Assembly: GCA_026008535.1 (NCBI GenBank)
Contig: BRKX01000007.1
Coordinates: forward strand, 51,511,001-51,575,000
DNA length: 64,000 bases
Direction: 5' to 3'
Origin: Perilla frutescens
Lineage: Eukaryota > Streptophyta > Magnoliopsida > Lamiales > Lamiaceae
Positions 36,281 through 48,137 of this stretch are shown piece by piece. The position numbers and the translations under genes were made by a program. The notes beneath the pieces were generated by a model. That model saw nothing but the letters and a program-made list of their open reading frames with translations, searched no databases and had not been told where the DNA came from. How positions within the stretch are numbered: position 1 is the first letter of the stretch; every line of letters begins with the position of its first letter.

Positions 36281-37380
36281 ATGTCTAACAAAGGTGCAGG
36301 TACCAAAGATAAAGCAGCAGGAACGAATGATGAGACACTCACTACATTTAATCCAAAGAATACAGTGGATGCCATTCAACAACATCTAACGAAGCTGTTC
36401 AAGACTGAGATGGCAACGTTGAATGAGAGACTCAACAAAGTGGAAAATTCATTACAGGAGCAATCCCAACAAGCTCCACAAGAGAACCGTGGTGGTAAAG
36501 GTGGAAGAGGCAGATGAGGAACCCGGATAGAGGCTCGACGCTACCCCCACGTGGTGAGACAAAGGGCGGAATACTACGACACTGAGGTGGGAGATTCAGA
36601 GGAGGAGGATAGATACTCAACTGCTGGAGGAAGGGAACATGAAAAAGCAAAGAATCGAGAAGATGACAACCTCGGCAACATCAAAATGAATGTGCCTTCG
36701 TTCCAAGGTAAAATGACCCAGCTTTGTACCTTGAATGGGAGCGCAAGATAGAGATGATGTTCGACTGTCACAACTATTCCGAGCTCAAGAAGGTGAAGTT
36801 GGCAGCTGTAGAGTTCTCAGACTATGCCATAGTATGGTGGGATCAGTTGATATCCAACAGACGACGTAATTTGGAACAACCAATAGAGACATGGGGAGAG
36901 ATGAAGGCGGTGATGAGGAAGAGATTCGTGCCAAGCTATTACTACCGGAAGCTATACAACAAGTTACAAAACTTGAGACAAGGTACGAATAGTGTAGATG
37001 AATACTTCAAGGAGATGAATATTTCAATGATCCGAGCAAATATGGAGGAAGATAGGGAGGCCACAATGGCTCGATTTCTAGCCGGTCTACATAGAGAGAT
37101 CTGAGAAGTAGTAGAGTTGCAGCACTATGTGAAGATGGAAGACATGGTGCAAATGGCTATAAAGGTAGAGAACCAAATCAAGAGGAGGGGTAACAACAAT
37201 CAAGCGAGCTCTTCTACATGGAAGTCGAACTCCAATTCCAATGCAACCCCATGGAAGGCTTCAAATCAGGAAAAGAAGGATTAAAAGCAACCGTTCACCA
37301 AGCCGAAGACTGAGGTGCCGATAGTGACGGGATCGAGTAATCAAGACTCATCGGGTAACCAAAATTGAGAAATTAAGTGT
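36281..37380 (+). pseudogene. Element B gag, broken
   Basis: The capsid polyprotein would package the RNA. It begins MSNKGAGTKDKAAG (ATG at 36281), has an Arg/Gly-rich stretch (GGKGGRGR) ended by TGA (36515-36517), changes frame near 36715, then has a retrotransposon gag core (36724-37104: WWDQLISNRRR, MRKRFVPSYYYRKLYNKLQNL, LAGLHREI). More stops follow at 37102 (TGA), 37282 (TAA) and 37366 (TGA), the last just before the zinc knuckle CLKCQGRGHIAIQC (CX2CX4HX4C). CGA to TGA explains several of them. Confidence 0.85.
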
Positions 37381-38013
37381 TTGAAATGTCAAGGTAGAGG
37401 TCACATAGCCATCCAATGCCCAAACCGGCGTGTAATGATTTTGAAGGACAATGGAGAGATTGTGACGGATGAAGAAGAAGTTGATCCGGAAATGCCGGGA
37501 TTGTCCGAGTCAAGTGAGGACGAGGAGTATGCAGCGCCCAATGCCCTCATTTTGGTTGCACGCAAGTCTCTAAGCTTGCACACCAAGAGCGTCGATGAGG
37601 AACAAAGGGAGAACATATTCTATACCCGATGCCACATCAAGGATAAGGTATGTAGTATGATTATTGATGGTGGTAGTTGTACTAATGTTGCAAGTGTTGT
37701 GATGGTGATAAAATTAGGATTGCCGGTTCTCAAGGTGCCATTTCGGATTGGCAAGTATGAGGATAAAGTGTTGTGCGATGTTGTGCCTATGCAAGCGGGA
37801 CATATTTTGCTAGGACGTCCATGGCAATTCGATAAGAGGGTGAAGCATGATGGCTTCACAAATAAGTACTCATTTGTACTTAACAAGAAGACAGTGACAC
37901 TAGTTCCTCTAACACCATCCCAAGTGTATGAGGACCAAGTGAAGCTACAAGAGGAGGTTGAAACCATGAAGAAGAAAAGAAAAGAGGTCAATGTTGGAAA
38001 AGAGATGATCTAA
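37381..38013 (+). pseudogene. Element B protease region
   Basis: Continues from the knuckle through an acidic linker to the aspartic protease motif MIIDGGSCTNVAS and the conserved LLGRPWQFDKRVKHDG. The active site has DGG where DTG/DSG is more usual; the IIDGGSCTN wording is itself common in one group of plant gypsy elements, so it need not be a mutation. The frame ends at TAA (38011). Confidence 0.8.
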
Positions 38014-39017
38014 CACGCTTGTTTTGCCACAGCTAGCGATGCCACATGGGCTGTGAAAAATGAGAAGCCAATGTACTTGATGATCCGTAGAGATGTCTTA
38101 ATGAGTACTAACCAATTTGACCCATCTTTGCCTAGTTCTATTGTGTCTCTTTTGCAGGAATTCAAGGATGTGTTTCCCAAAGAGATGCCACCGGGTTTGC
38201 CACCAATTAGAGGAATCGAGCACCAAATTGACTTCGTGCCCGACGCCATATTGCCAAACCGACCGGCCTATCGGAGCAACCCCGAGGAGACAAAAGAGCT
38301 AGAACGTCAAATACAAGAGCTGTTGGAGAAATGACAAGTGAGGGAGAGTTTGAGTCCATGTGCGAGTCCAGTTTTGCTCGTGCCAAAGAAGGATTCATCT
38401 CTACGGATGTGTGTCGACTGCCAAGCCGTCAACAACATTACAATAAATATCGACATCCCATTCTCCATTTAGATGACATGTTAGACGAATTACATGGTTC
38501 ACGCATATTTTCTAAGATAGACTTAAGAAGTGGGTACCATTAAATTCGCATCAAGGAAGGGGATGAGTGGAAAACGACATTCATTACAAAATTAGGATTG
38601 TATAAATGGTTAGTTATGCCGTTTGGTTTGACAAATGCTCCTAGTACATTTATGCGTCTTATGAACCATGTTTTGCGTGCTTTTATAGGTAGATTTGTTG
38701 TGGTTTATTTTGATGACATATTGATTTATAGTAAGAGTGAAGAGGACCATGTAGAGCATTTGAAATTTATTTTACAATCTTTGAGGAAAGAACAATTGTA
38801 TGCTAACCTAAAGAAATGCACCTTTTGTACGGATAAGGTTGTGTTTCTTGGTTTTGTTGTTAGTGCAGATGGAGTACAAGTGGACGAAGAGAAGGTTCGT
38901 CTCATCCAAGAATGGCCGACGCCAATAAGTGTGTGGGAGAGGTTTGAAGTTTTCATGGGCTTGAGAGCTTCTATCGATATTTTGTTCCACACTTCAGTAG
39001 TATTGCAGCACCCATGA
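38014..39017 (+). pseudogene. Element B reverse transcriptase, broken
   Basis: The N-terminal part (38053-38334: LLQEFKDVFPKEMPPGLPP) stops at TGA 38332; the fingers continue in that frame (SPVLLVPKK), shift near 38450, then LDELHGSRIFSKIDLRSGYH ends at TAA 38541 (expected Gln). The palm (38598-39017) keeps YFDDILIYS with both catalytic aspartates. A further frameshift near 38940 separates this from the thumb. Confidence 0.85.
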
Positions 39018-39769
39018 CTGAAGTGATCAAGAAGAATGTGGAATTCCAGTGGGGAGAAGAGCAAGAAAAATCATTTCAGACGCTCAAGGAGAAATTGACA
39101 CATCCACCGGTACTATCTCTTCCAAACTTTTCTAAAACTTTTGAGATAGAATGTGATACTTCTGGTGTTGGAATTGGTGCAGTGTTGATACAAGAGATCC
39201 GACCCATCGCCTACTTCAGTGAGAAGCTTGGCGGCGCCACTGCAAACTACCCAACATATGACAAGGAGTTGTATGCACTAGTGCGGGCGTTGCAAACGTG
39301 GCAACACTATTTGTGGCCTAAAGAGTTCGTGATCCACACCAACCATGAATCATTGAAGCATTTGAAGGGGCAACACAAGTTGAACAAAATACATGCCCGT
39401 TGGATGGAGTTTGTTGAGACATTTCTATACGTCATCAAGTATAAGCAAGGGAAGGAGAATGTAGTAGCTGACGCACTATCGAGGAGGTACGCTTTACTAT
39501 CCACTTTAGATGCAAAGTTGCTTGGTTTTGAGTGGATTAAGAACATGTACATTGATGATGAAGATTTTAAGGATGTATATGTTGCATGTGAAGAATCTGG
39601 AGATGGGAAATTTTATAGGCATGATGGATATTTGTTTAGAGAAAATAGGTTATGTGTGCCTAATTGTTCCATGCGTGAGCTTTTATTGTTGGAGTCACAT
39701 AGTGGTGGTTTAATGGGGCATTTTGGGATAACTAAGACTTTAGCTATTTTGAATGAGCATTTCTTCTAG
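39014..39769 (+). pseudogene. Element B RNase H and integrase zinc finger
   Basis: Connection domain, then RNase H (FEIECDTSGVGIGAVL through VVADALSRRY), then the integrase finger (ESHSGGLMGHFG). TAG at 39767 replaces the expected Trp of FFWPHMK. The open frame is 251 codons, the longest left in this element. Confidence 0.85.
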
Positions 39770-40744
39770 CCTCATATGAAACGTGACGTGGAACGTATGT
39801 GTACTAAGTGTGTTACATGTAGACAAGCCAAGTCTAGAGTCCAACCACATGGTTTATACATGCCTTTGCCTATTCCTACATCACCTTGGATAGATATATC
39901 TATGGATTTTATGTTAGGATTACCTAGGATTAAACGTGGATAGATTTTCTAAGATGGGACATTTTATAGCATGTTCTAAAACAAATGATGCTTCCTATAA
40001 TGCTGATTTATTCTTTAAGGAAGTTGTGCGTCTACATGGTATGCCTAAGACTATTATTTCTGATAGGGATGCTAAGTTCTTGAGTTATTTCTGGAAGACT
40101 TTGTGGTGTAAGTTAAGAACTAAACTTTTATTTTTCACTACTTGTCACCCACAAACTGATGGTCAAACGAAAGTAGTAAATAGGACTTTATCCATTTTGT
40201 TAAGGGCTCTAATTAAAAAAAACATCAAAACTTGGGAAGAATGTTTGCCACATGTTGAATTTGCATATAATAGGTCTGTGCATTCTGTATCTCAGTTTTC
40301 ACCATTTGAAGTTGCGTATGGATTTAATCCTTTAACTTCGTTGGATTTGATTCCTTTGCCTGTTCATGAACATACTAACCTTGAAGGGAAAAAGAGAACT
40401 GATTTTGTTAAACAGATCCATGAGAAAGCTAGAGCAAACATAGAGAGACGAACCGAGCAGTATGCCAATAAAGCCAATATTTGATGGAAGGTGGTGTTTG
40501 AGCCCGGTGAATGGGTTTGGCTACATATGCGTAAAGAACGGTTTCCAGTTCAAAGGCGTTCTAAGTTATTTCCTAGAGGAGATGGACCATTCCAAGTTGT
40601 GGAGCGCATCAGTGATAATGCATACAAGTTGGACTTGCCAGGTGAGTACAAAGTGAGTTCCTCATTTAATGTTGCTGATTTAAGTCCTTTTGATGTAGGT
40701 AACGAGCTGGATTTGAGGACAAATCATTTTCAAGAGGAGGGGGA
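39770..40744 (+). pseudogene. Element B integrase core and C-terminal domain, broken; ends in polypurine tract
   Basis: The finger ends CTKCVTCRQAK; the first Asp is in ISMDFMLGLP. A small deletion and frameshift near 39935 remove the next strand. The core resumes at 39936 with the second Asp (SDRDAKFL), but the expected catalytic Glu is Lys (DGQTKVVNRT). TGA at 40482 precedes the C-terminal domain (VFEPGEWVWLHMR, GDGPFQVVERI). AAGAGGAGGGGGA (about 40732-40744) is the polypurine tract next to the 3' LTR. Confidence 0.85.
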
Positions 40745-41598
40745 TGATACGACCCGAGCTGAGGAGGTGTCCGATCCAATCAAGGTGCCAGAAGGACCGG
40801 TGACGTGGGCAAGAGAGAGAGCCTCAATGGATTCATGCGAGAGATCTGGAACCAAGAGTCGCATAAGCGACCCGTGGAAGGAGAAGAACTCGAGCCCAAG
40901 TGGAAGACAATGATCTCGAGCTGCGGAATAGATTGGCATGAACTACAGTACGAGCCAGGATGCGAGTAACTGCTCGCGCCATTTGATGCGAGCTACAACG
41001 CGGGAGAACGCGCGAGTGAATCCGGCCGCGCCACTGATGCTACGGGCAACGAGACTGGCGCGACCTACAGCACAACCTGAGGCGCGAGTGAAGCCGGTCT
41101 CGCCACAGACGCTACACAGAATGAGACTGGCACGACCTACAGCGCGACTGATCCCATGTCGCGCCCATCTGGAGCGTGTCCGGAATTGCGCGATTCTTAT
41201 GTTTTATTTCCTAGTTGTGTAGGATTTTATTTTAGGGCTTAGTTTGTTTTGGACCAACTATATAAGACCCTGTTCTCTCATTATTTTGGATACAACTTTG
41301 ATATTAATTTTAAAACGTGAGTTTTCACTTTTCTCTCTAAGAGAATTATCCGAGTTTCACAACACAACGTGAGATTCAAATGACTTATTAAATGGATTCA
41401 CATCCTCGTTTGTGGCGTCATCCATACAATCTGAGTTCGTGTTTCCAATTGATCGAGGGTCGCGGATTTAATCAAATTCATGGTTCAATTTCATTGTGAG
41501 GCTAGGGTTTGGATCTTTCATCCCCAATTGTTCGTGTAACCTGATACTCCTGGAAAAACAACGCAATCGTCGTCGTTGTACCGGCGAAGATCGCATCA
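40745..41598 (+). mobile_element. Element B 3' LTR, 854 bp
   Basis: Starts TGATACGACCCGAGC and ends GAAGATCGCATCA. Compared with the 5' LTR it has short deletions (for example near 40815) and many C/T and G/A differences. The TATA box ACTATATAAGACC recurs near 41257-41269. Confidence 0.92.
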
Positions 41599-42476
41599 CA
41601 GATACTCAACTTTAGTAATTCCAAAGCTACACTTGCTCCTCTTAGCATATAGTTTGTTGTCTCTTACGAACTGTAGGACCACCCTTAGGTGCTGTAGATG
41701 ATCTGCCCAAGTTGTGTTGTAGACTAAGATGTCATAAAAAAAGACCAATACACACTTCCTTAGTTGATCCCTGAATGTTTGATTTATTAGGGCTTGAAAA
41801 GTGGCCGGGGCATTACATAGGCCAAAGGGCATAACTACAAATTCATAGTGGCCATGGTGAGTGCTGAAAGCAGTCATAAACCTGTCTTGGGGCCTGACTT
41901 GAATTTGGAAGTACCCTGATCTTAGGTCAATCTTAGAAAAATACTTAGCCCCATGGAGCTCATCTAGTAATTCATCTATCACAGGTATAGGGAACTCATA
42001 CTTCATAGTAAGATAATTGAGGTACCTGGTGAAGCAAATGAACTTCTGCTGGGTTGAACAAGCCCTGAATCCAACAACTCCTTCACAATTCTTTCTATCT
42101 CATCCTTATGGCTGTGAGAGGTCCTATAAGGATGTTGGTGTCTGGGTAGGCTATTAGGCTTTAGAGAGATGTGATGCTCAACCCCTCTCAAGGATGGTAA
42201 CACAGTGGGCTCCTCAAAAACATCTCTGAACTCTTTTAGCAGGCCCTGCAAGTCACCTCTCTCTTCTTGACCCCTTATCTGTAGTTTGACCATAAACACC
42301 TCTTCAATTTCATTTATGTTCTGAGAATGAGTCATCTTGTATAAGCTGTGTCCAGAGATTAATTGACAGTCAACCTGTGAGGTGTTGGCTTGTATCTTAA
42401 TCTTCTCCTCACCTTGTGTGACTGTGAAGGTCATGTGTTTGTAATCAAGTTCAATAGGAGTACAAGTTTTTAACAA
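41599..42476 (-). pseudogene. Element A reverse transcriptase, N-terminal part, broken
   Basis: Two frames: 42476-42003 (LLKEFRDVFEEPTVLPSLRG through SGLVQPSRSSFASP) and 42006-41599 (FPIPVIDELLDELHGAKYFSK, KVEYL). Between them the strand that normally carries VLLVKKKDG...CVDYR is missing, a deletion of roughly 25-30 codons. The catalytic motif reads VFFYDILVY where F-D-D-I is expected, so one catalytic Asp is Tyr. It ends where element B inserted. Confidence 0.85.
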
Positions 42477-42871
42477 TCCCCCCCTAAGATTAGATCATAT
42501 CCTTCAGTTTGCAATAACCTAGGGGAATAGATAAAATCATGTCCCTGGACATTCCACTTAAAACCAGTATCCTGTGAGTAACTAACTAGCTTTTGTCCAT
42601 TTGCCACCCTAGCCAGGATAGGGTTAGCCTTCTCAACCAGACACCCAAACCTTTTAGCTGTAGCTTCTTGAATAAAACTTAGGGTGCTACCAGTATCAAT
42701 GAGGATGTGGAGCTCATGCTCATTCCTCTTTCCTTTTACCTTTAATGTGGTGATGCCATCTGTTCCAGAGACTGCATTCAAAGAGATTTGTATCTCTTCC
42801 ATTACTGGCTCTTCATAGTCAATTGGTGAGTAATTTTCAACATCAGTCAGGCTGGTATGTAGGTAAGCCAA
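42470..42871 (-). pseudogene. Element A aspartic protease
   Basis: Retropepsin-like domain with the active-site motif LIDTGSTLSFI and the downstream ILGGDC (usually ILGGDW). It is in the same frame as gag, separated only by TAA (42872-42874), and is frame-shifted relative to the reverse transcriptase at about 42470. It would process the polyprotein if intact. Confidence 0.8.
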
Positions 42872-42874
42872 CTC

Positions 42875-43987
42875 TTATTGCTCAGTCATGATCATATAAT
42901 TAATCCTATTCTTGCATCTATGGCCAATAACATAGGGCTCATCACAGTTGTAACAGAACCCCTTCTCCCTTCTGGCTGCCATCTCAGCAGAAGATAAGAG
43001 CTTAGTAGGTGGCTTCATAGGTAGGGTGTTGGGTTTAAATATGTTCCCTGGTGTGTTGTCAGCCTTTCTGAAACCAGGAGAATGATTGAAACATGGCTTT
43101 CCAGGCCCTTTAATCTTCCTGGAAATATCATCAATTGTATGCAGCTGACTTCTTCCTAACTCCATGACCTGGTGAAGGTTGGTGGGATTGAACATGGTAA
43201 TGGCAGCTTGTAAGTCCTCACTTAGCCCACTAAAAAAACTAGCCATGAAATAGCCCTCAGAATATTCCATGTGATTAAATAGCATCAAACAGGCCCTCAA
43301 TTCTTCAAACCTCTCCACACAATCATCATAGGAGCCCTGTTGTTTGAGCTTGTTGAATTCCATGATAATTTTAGTCTCTCTTAGCTCTTCAAATCTAGCA
43401 GAGACTACTTCCAGAAACTGGTCCCAAGTTAAACCCTTGAACCTGGTATTATAGTTTTGAAACCACTGCTCTGCCTTCCCTTCAAAATGTAGGGAGGCTA
43501 AAACCATTTTATGAGAATCAGGAACACTGGGTACCAATTGAAAATACTGGTTGCACTTCAAAATCCAAGAACGGGGTTGGTTTCCATCAAATTTTGAGAA
43601 ATCAACCTTAGGGATATGATGTTTTACCTGCATAGGTGTTGGTTCCTATTGAGATTTGTATCCAAAATAAGTCTGGGACTGAACAGGGGTACCACTGTCA
43701 GCTGCCATTCGAGTGGGAGGGGGTCTCAGAATTGATTGTTCCTCCATGGGCCCTTTTCCTTTGGCAAGATTAGATAGCTGTAACTGAATAATGGAAATGG
43801 TGTGGTTAAGAATGTCATATTTTGGATTTACCCCCTTGAGTTGATCTTGCACTTCAGTAGTAATAATTTCTATTTTTTCTTGCATTTTAATTTCAGCCGC
43901 CTCTCTTTTCACAGATTCAGCTGCCAAAACTTGATCAAGTCGTTTCTGCGCTTTTTGGAGATCCTTCAAGCATGTTCCATCAGCCAT
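42875..43987 (-). pseudogene. Element A gag, with one internal stop
   Basis: Starts MADGTCLKDLQKAQ (ATG at 43987). After an in-frame TAG near 43646 (expected Gln) the same frame resumes with the retrotransposon gag domain (FDGNQPRSWILKCNQYFQ, LHFEGKAEQWFQNY, FMASFFSGLSEDLQ) and a knuckle-like CYNCDEPYVIGHRC. That spacing, CX2CX7HXC, is the variant seen in one plant gypsy group. The Q-stop-E and E-Q-stop-E contexts at both ends fit C>T changes. Confidence 0.85.
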
Positions 43988-44002
43988 TTTTCAGGATCGA
44001 GG

Positions 44003-44016
44003 CTTTAGATACCAAT
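44003..44016 (-). other. Element A primer binding site (tRNA-Met type, diverged)
   Basis: Immediately inside the 5' LTR the minus strand reads ATTGGTATCTAAAGCC; the canonical site is TGGTATCAGAGC. Confidence 0.6.
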
Positions 44017-44099
44017 TGTAGTGAGAACTACACCTTTGTATAATATTTCTTTGTTGCAATTACTATAGATATTGTAATTAATAGAAATGGGAGAAATAT

Positions 44100-44140
<41 letters not shown>

Positions 44141-44571
44141 AGAGAATGAGGCAAGAGAGAGTTGAGATTAAAGTTTTCTTCATACTCATAATACGACAAC
44201 AGATGGGTATAAATATACCTCAACCTGGCCCCACAACAAAACCTTAATACAACCATATTATAAAGATAGCACAACATAAAACATAACATAAAATAGTTAA
44301 TATAGTCCAGCTCCCAAATTCGATTTAGCCACTACTCTCGGCCCAATTATTCTCGTGGCCCAACTGGCTCTGGCCCGCTTCATCCACCGACCTGCTTGTT
44401 TTACCTTTCTTAGAGTATCTGACCCGCTGAGTATCACCCGAATCCCCTTTTGACTCAATCAAGAACCCTAATTGAGTAAAGATCGGATTTTTATCTCCTC
44501 CTTCCCAACCTGTCTCTTCCCTCTTCTTTCCTAGTACCAATTCCTCCACAGTAGATGCTAGATCCATGACA
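44017..44571 (-). mobile_element. Element A 5' LTR, 555 bp
   Basis: Same TGTCATGG...TCACTACA termini as the 3' copy; contains a longer (GA)n tract (44103-44136) and the TATATTTATA-like promoter box near 44208-44220. Frames at 44005-44289 and 44325-44567 are LTR sequence and not genes. Confidence 0.9.
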
Positions 44572-45362
44572 CTTGCCTATAAATTAATTATCTTGAATTA
44601 ATATAAATGTGTGTATATGCGACAATGCTTTAGATGAAAGCGTAAGCATTTTAATATGAAAAACATAATGATCTCTTAATCTAAATGTTATGATAGGTAA
44701 ATAATACACATATCCATTAACAATAAGTATATAAATCATGATGTAAGTTTAATCATATTTCAATCAATAAAACATAATGCCAAGCTAACCTACGAAATTA
44801 TGAACAATAATATAAGTAATGCATGACCCAAACCACTCATCAACTTCATTTCTACTTGTCGGCCCATTATCAATTAAAAACTTATAGCCTATCTCTACAA
44901 AACAACACACTCTCATTATTAATAAAAAAATACACCTACACTACACTCTCTCTCTTCATTGTTTACGAGAACTAGCAAAAATAAGAAATCATCTTCCCTT
45001 TCTCTTTATTCTTCATGAAAACAGACCCTACAAAACAAAACATTAACATAAAACAAGAAATTTACCCTAAACAAGAAATCATCTTCCCTCTCTCCTTCTT
45101 TACGAAAACAGACCCTGCAAAACAAAGCATTGACATAGAACAAGATATTTAACTTTCTCTTGCTTCATTCCTTCACGTGAACAATAATAGAAAAAAATAA
45201 TACAACACTATTACACAACATCTTCTTTATCGGAACAACATGTATCTTACCAACGACTGCTGCCTACTACCCCAAAACCTCCACAAAGAGCAGTGGTTGA
45301 TGGAGAACCTAGTTGGAATAGCTACAAAATCAGTTGCTCTCGCTGAAATGCCACCATGCTTT
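44572..45362. other. Spacer between elements A and C, with a 75-bp tandem repeat
   Basis: AT-rich and non-coding. Units at 44983-45057 and 45073-45144 share AAGAAATCATCTTCCCT and GAAAACAGACCCT. The last about 150 bp, richer in GC, may be part of a host sequence split by element C (see the 51345-52200 entry). Confidence 0.6.
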
Positions 45363-45548
45363 TGTTGGGTATTTGTTGGCCCATTTGATATGGCCCAATA
45401 CTGTTGGCCCATCTCCCTTATTAATTGCAGCCCTTGAACCGCCACCCATCTCTGTTGATTCCCTTGCACCCTTTCCGCTACCCTTGCTTCTTTTAATGAA
45501 GCCCAGGGCTTCACTGTTCACTCATCTCACAATCTATCTGTCTATCTA

Positions 45549-45579
<31 letters not shown>

Positions 45580-45960
45580 GAGTGTTTCTTCTCTGCTTCT
45601 TGCGTTCCCTTGAATCACGCCATTGCTTAAGAGCTCTATGATCCTACTGATCCTTGCTTATGGTCCCAGTTCGTCTAAATTTCTACGTGGTCTCATTGTG
45701 CGAGTAGCCTGGGATAGGTAGGGTTCAGTCTTTAGCTCGCCGAAAGTTTGAGGCTATGAGTGGTTGTGTGCTCTGCCGTTCTTTACCTTTCTGGTCTCAG
45801 TGTGTGCTTTGGTTGTTGTTTGGAAGAGCTTTGGTCTCAGGTTACCCTGAGTCTTGTCATTGCTTCTCCTGCTGTTTCTCTGTCCATTGAGGGACAAATG
45901 GACTGTCTGCTGGTGACGAAAAATAAGTGGTGTAACCTCCAGGAACCTTGATATCCTACA
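45363..45960 (+). mobile_element. Element C 5' LTR, 598 bp
   Basis: Starts TGTTGGGTATTTGTTGGCCC and ends CTTGATATCCTACA; contains (CT)n at 45549-45573. It matches the 3' LTR, which is about 30 bp shorter mainly because it lacks the (CT)n expansion. Confidence 0.9.
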
Positions 45961-45961
45961 G

Positions 45962-45974
45962 TGGTATCAGAGCC
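45962..45974 (+). other. Element C primer binding site (tRNA-Met)
   Basis: TGGTATCAGAGCC begins one base after the 5' LTR, an exact match to the site complementary to the 3' end of plant initiator tRNA-Met. Confidence 0.9.
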
Positions 45975-46538
45975 ACGGGAAAGCTCACCGAGGCACCCTC
46001 CATTTCCCTAGGGGTTACCGTCCGACCGCCTGTATGTAAAATCAGCTGGTAAGCCGAGAATCCCAACTGCGGGGATTCTCACTCTACTATTGTACTCTAA
46101 ACCCTAGATCTGTTAGGGTTTCGGTGCTATCTACCTGGATTTGTGTGATTCTTTATTTTTATTTGAGATCTGTGTGATTCTCGGCTGATTCTCTGTGATT
46201 CTCGCATTTGCCCTAATTTCTCTATATCTCAAGTGTTTCTATTGAAATTTTGGGCTCGAATCTGTGTGATTCTTGGGTATCTTGTTCCTAGCTCTGTGCT
46301 AGGCTCATTCTGCTTCCGCTCCTTTCTCTCTTGGCTCTGGTTTTTGGTGTGTGTGTCGTGTGATGCACTTTTCACACACAAAGGACCCAAGTGATCCTTG
46401 TACGGCTGGTTAACCAGCTTATAATCTGGGTGCTCCTTGGCATTTCTCACTTTCTGTGAGAGTGTTTGGTTTTATCTTCTCCCTTCTATTCCATTTCTTG
46501 GTTATCTTTGTTTGTCTGTGCCTATCTGTGTGATTGAC

Positions 46539-47393
46539 ATGGGTTCTGCATATCATACTGCTCCTTTTGATGGCAAATGTGATTTTCAAATCTGGAAAAC
46601 TAAAATGGAATGCATTCTTATCAAAGAGAAAGTGTATAATGTTGTTCTGCTTGGTTGTGATAAAACTGAAATTGATGAAAAAAGGCTTGAAATGAATGCT
46701 AGTGCAAGGTCTTCAATTTTGTTAAGTCTGCATGATTCTGTGATGAGGCAGGTTGTTGGTATTACTTGTGCTAAAGAATTATGGGCAAAACTGAATGAAT
46801 TGTACACTCAAACATCTTTTCGATCTCTATCCTTCCTTCAAGAAAAGTTTTTCAAATTTAGGCTTGATATGTCTAAGGATATTGATGCTAATCTGGATGA
46901 TTTTAATAAATTAATCCAGGCTATGAAATTAGGAGGGGATGATACCATTGAGAAATATTCTGCTACTGTGCTTTTGAATGCTATACCTGATAAATTTAAT
47001 GATGTCAAATCTGCCATTAGATATGGCAGAGATGTTGTTACTTATGATATTGTGGCTAACGGCCTTAAATCTAAAGAGTTTGACATGAAACATGGGTCTA
47101 GCAGCAGTAGCAAGAATTCTGGTGAAATTATGCATGTTAGGGAAAGAACAACTGAAATATCTAAGCTTAACTATGCTTCTGATAAGAAAAAGCCTAGATC
47201 AAAATCTAGGAATGGTAATAGAAAGTGCTATAATTGCAATGAACCTGGTCACTATGCAAACAAATGTGATAAACCTAAAAAACTCAAGAAAATAATGAAA
47301 ATTCCAGTGATAACCATGCTAATGTTGCTGTTGATTCTGAGAATTATGGTGATGTTCTTATGGTCTCTGATATGTTCTCTGAGCCCTTTGTGA
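46539..47393 (+). pseudogene. Element C gag
   Basis: Begins MGSAYHTAPFDGKCDFQIWK (ATG at 46539). The copia gag core (ELWAKLNELYTQTSFRSLS, FNKLIQAMKLGGD, LLNAIPDKFNDVKSAIRYG) and the knuckle CYNCNEPGHYANKC (CX2CX4HX4C) follow. Just after the knuckle (about 47285) a frameshift moves the rest to another frame, so this frame's last 25 codons are not native. Confidence 0.85.
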
Positions 47394-48135
47394 ACTCTGT
47401 GTCTAATTCTCTTTCTGAATCAGAATGGCTAATTGATTATGAATGCACTTTTCATATGTCACCTTGTAAAAAAGCATGTTTTCAAATCTGGAACCTATTG
47501 AGAATGGATCTGTGTCCATGGAAAATGAAAAGAAAAGCCATGTGGTTGGCATAGGTGAAATTTGTTTAAAATTTAACTCTGGTTCAATTCTTACCTTGAA
47601 AAATGTGAGATATGTGCCTGATCTAAGATATAACTTGATATCTGTTGCATGCTTAACTGATGATGGTTTGTTTGCTAAAATTGAAGTGGATGACATTAAA
47701 TTTCTGAAAGGGGCTATGGTGGTGTTTAGGGCACCTAGGCAACACAATCTGTATGTGTGCAATGCTAGTCCTTTGAATTTGGTCTCTTCAATTGCTAACT
47801 TTGTGCAAAGTGATAAAAGTATGTTATGGCATGCAAGCTAGGGCATATGAGTCATAAAGAATTAAAAATGCTGCATAAATCTAGTGTTTTTGGTTCTGAT
47901 CACATTTCTGATATGCCTTTTTATGAAAACTGTGTGATGGGGAAACAACATAGGGTTCAATTCCTATTTCTAGCTCTCATAAATCACATGCTAGTACTAA
48001 TATTCTTGAATATTTGCATACTGATGTATGTGGTCTTGCTAAAGTTGATTCACATGGTGGAAATTGGTATTTTTTTTTATCAATTATTGATGATTTTTCT
48101 AGAAAAGTGTGGGGTTTCTTAATGAAAAACAAATC
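47360..48135 (+). pseudogene. Element C protease and pre-integrase region, broken
   Basis: The protease motif reads WLIDYECTFHM where copia elements have DSG; both Ser and Gly are changed, so the protease is dead in sequence. A frameshift near 47480 leads to VRYVPDLRYNLISV (47476-47841); another near 47840 leads to LGHMSHKELKML and CVMGKQHR, the pre-integrase zinc-binding part. The first Asp region of integrase near 48000-48120 is scattered over frames. Confidence 0.8.
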
Positions 48136-48137
48136 TG

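Larger units (their letters stand above)
34797..41598 (+). mobile_element. Gypsy element B (Ty3/gypsy, plus strand), nested in element A
   Basis: A complete but dead 6.8-kb element with two LTRs (878 and 854 bp), primer site, gag-pol and polypurine tract. Flanking TAGAT (34792-34796) and CAGAT (41599-41603) are the 5-bp target duplication with one change; removing the element and one copy restores the element A reading KVEYLGH. Coding regions carry about nine in-frame stops and several frameshifts. It is younger than element A, since it sits inside it. Confidence 0.92.
32120..44571 (-). mobile_element. Gypsy element A (Ty3/gypsy, minus strand), split by element B
   Basis: A complete but dead LTR retrotransposon: LTRs at both ends, primer site, gag, protease, reverse transcriptase, RNase H, integrase and polypurine tract, in the order of Ty3/gypsy. 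Without the nested element it is about 5.65 kb. The flanks CTTGT (32115-32119) and CTTGC (44572-44576) are a 5-bp target duplication with one change. It carries in-frame stops, a frameshift between protease and reverse transcriptase, a deletion in reverse transcriptase and a mutated catalytic aspartate. Confidence 0.9.
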
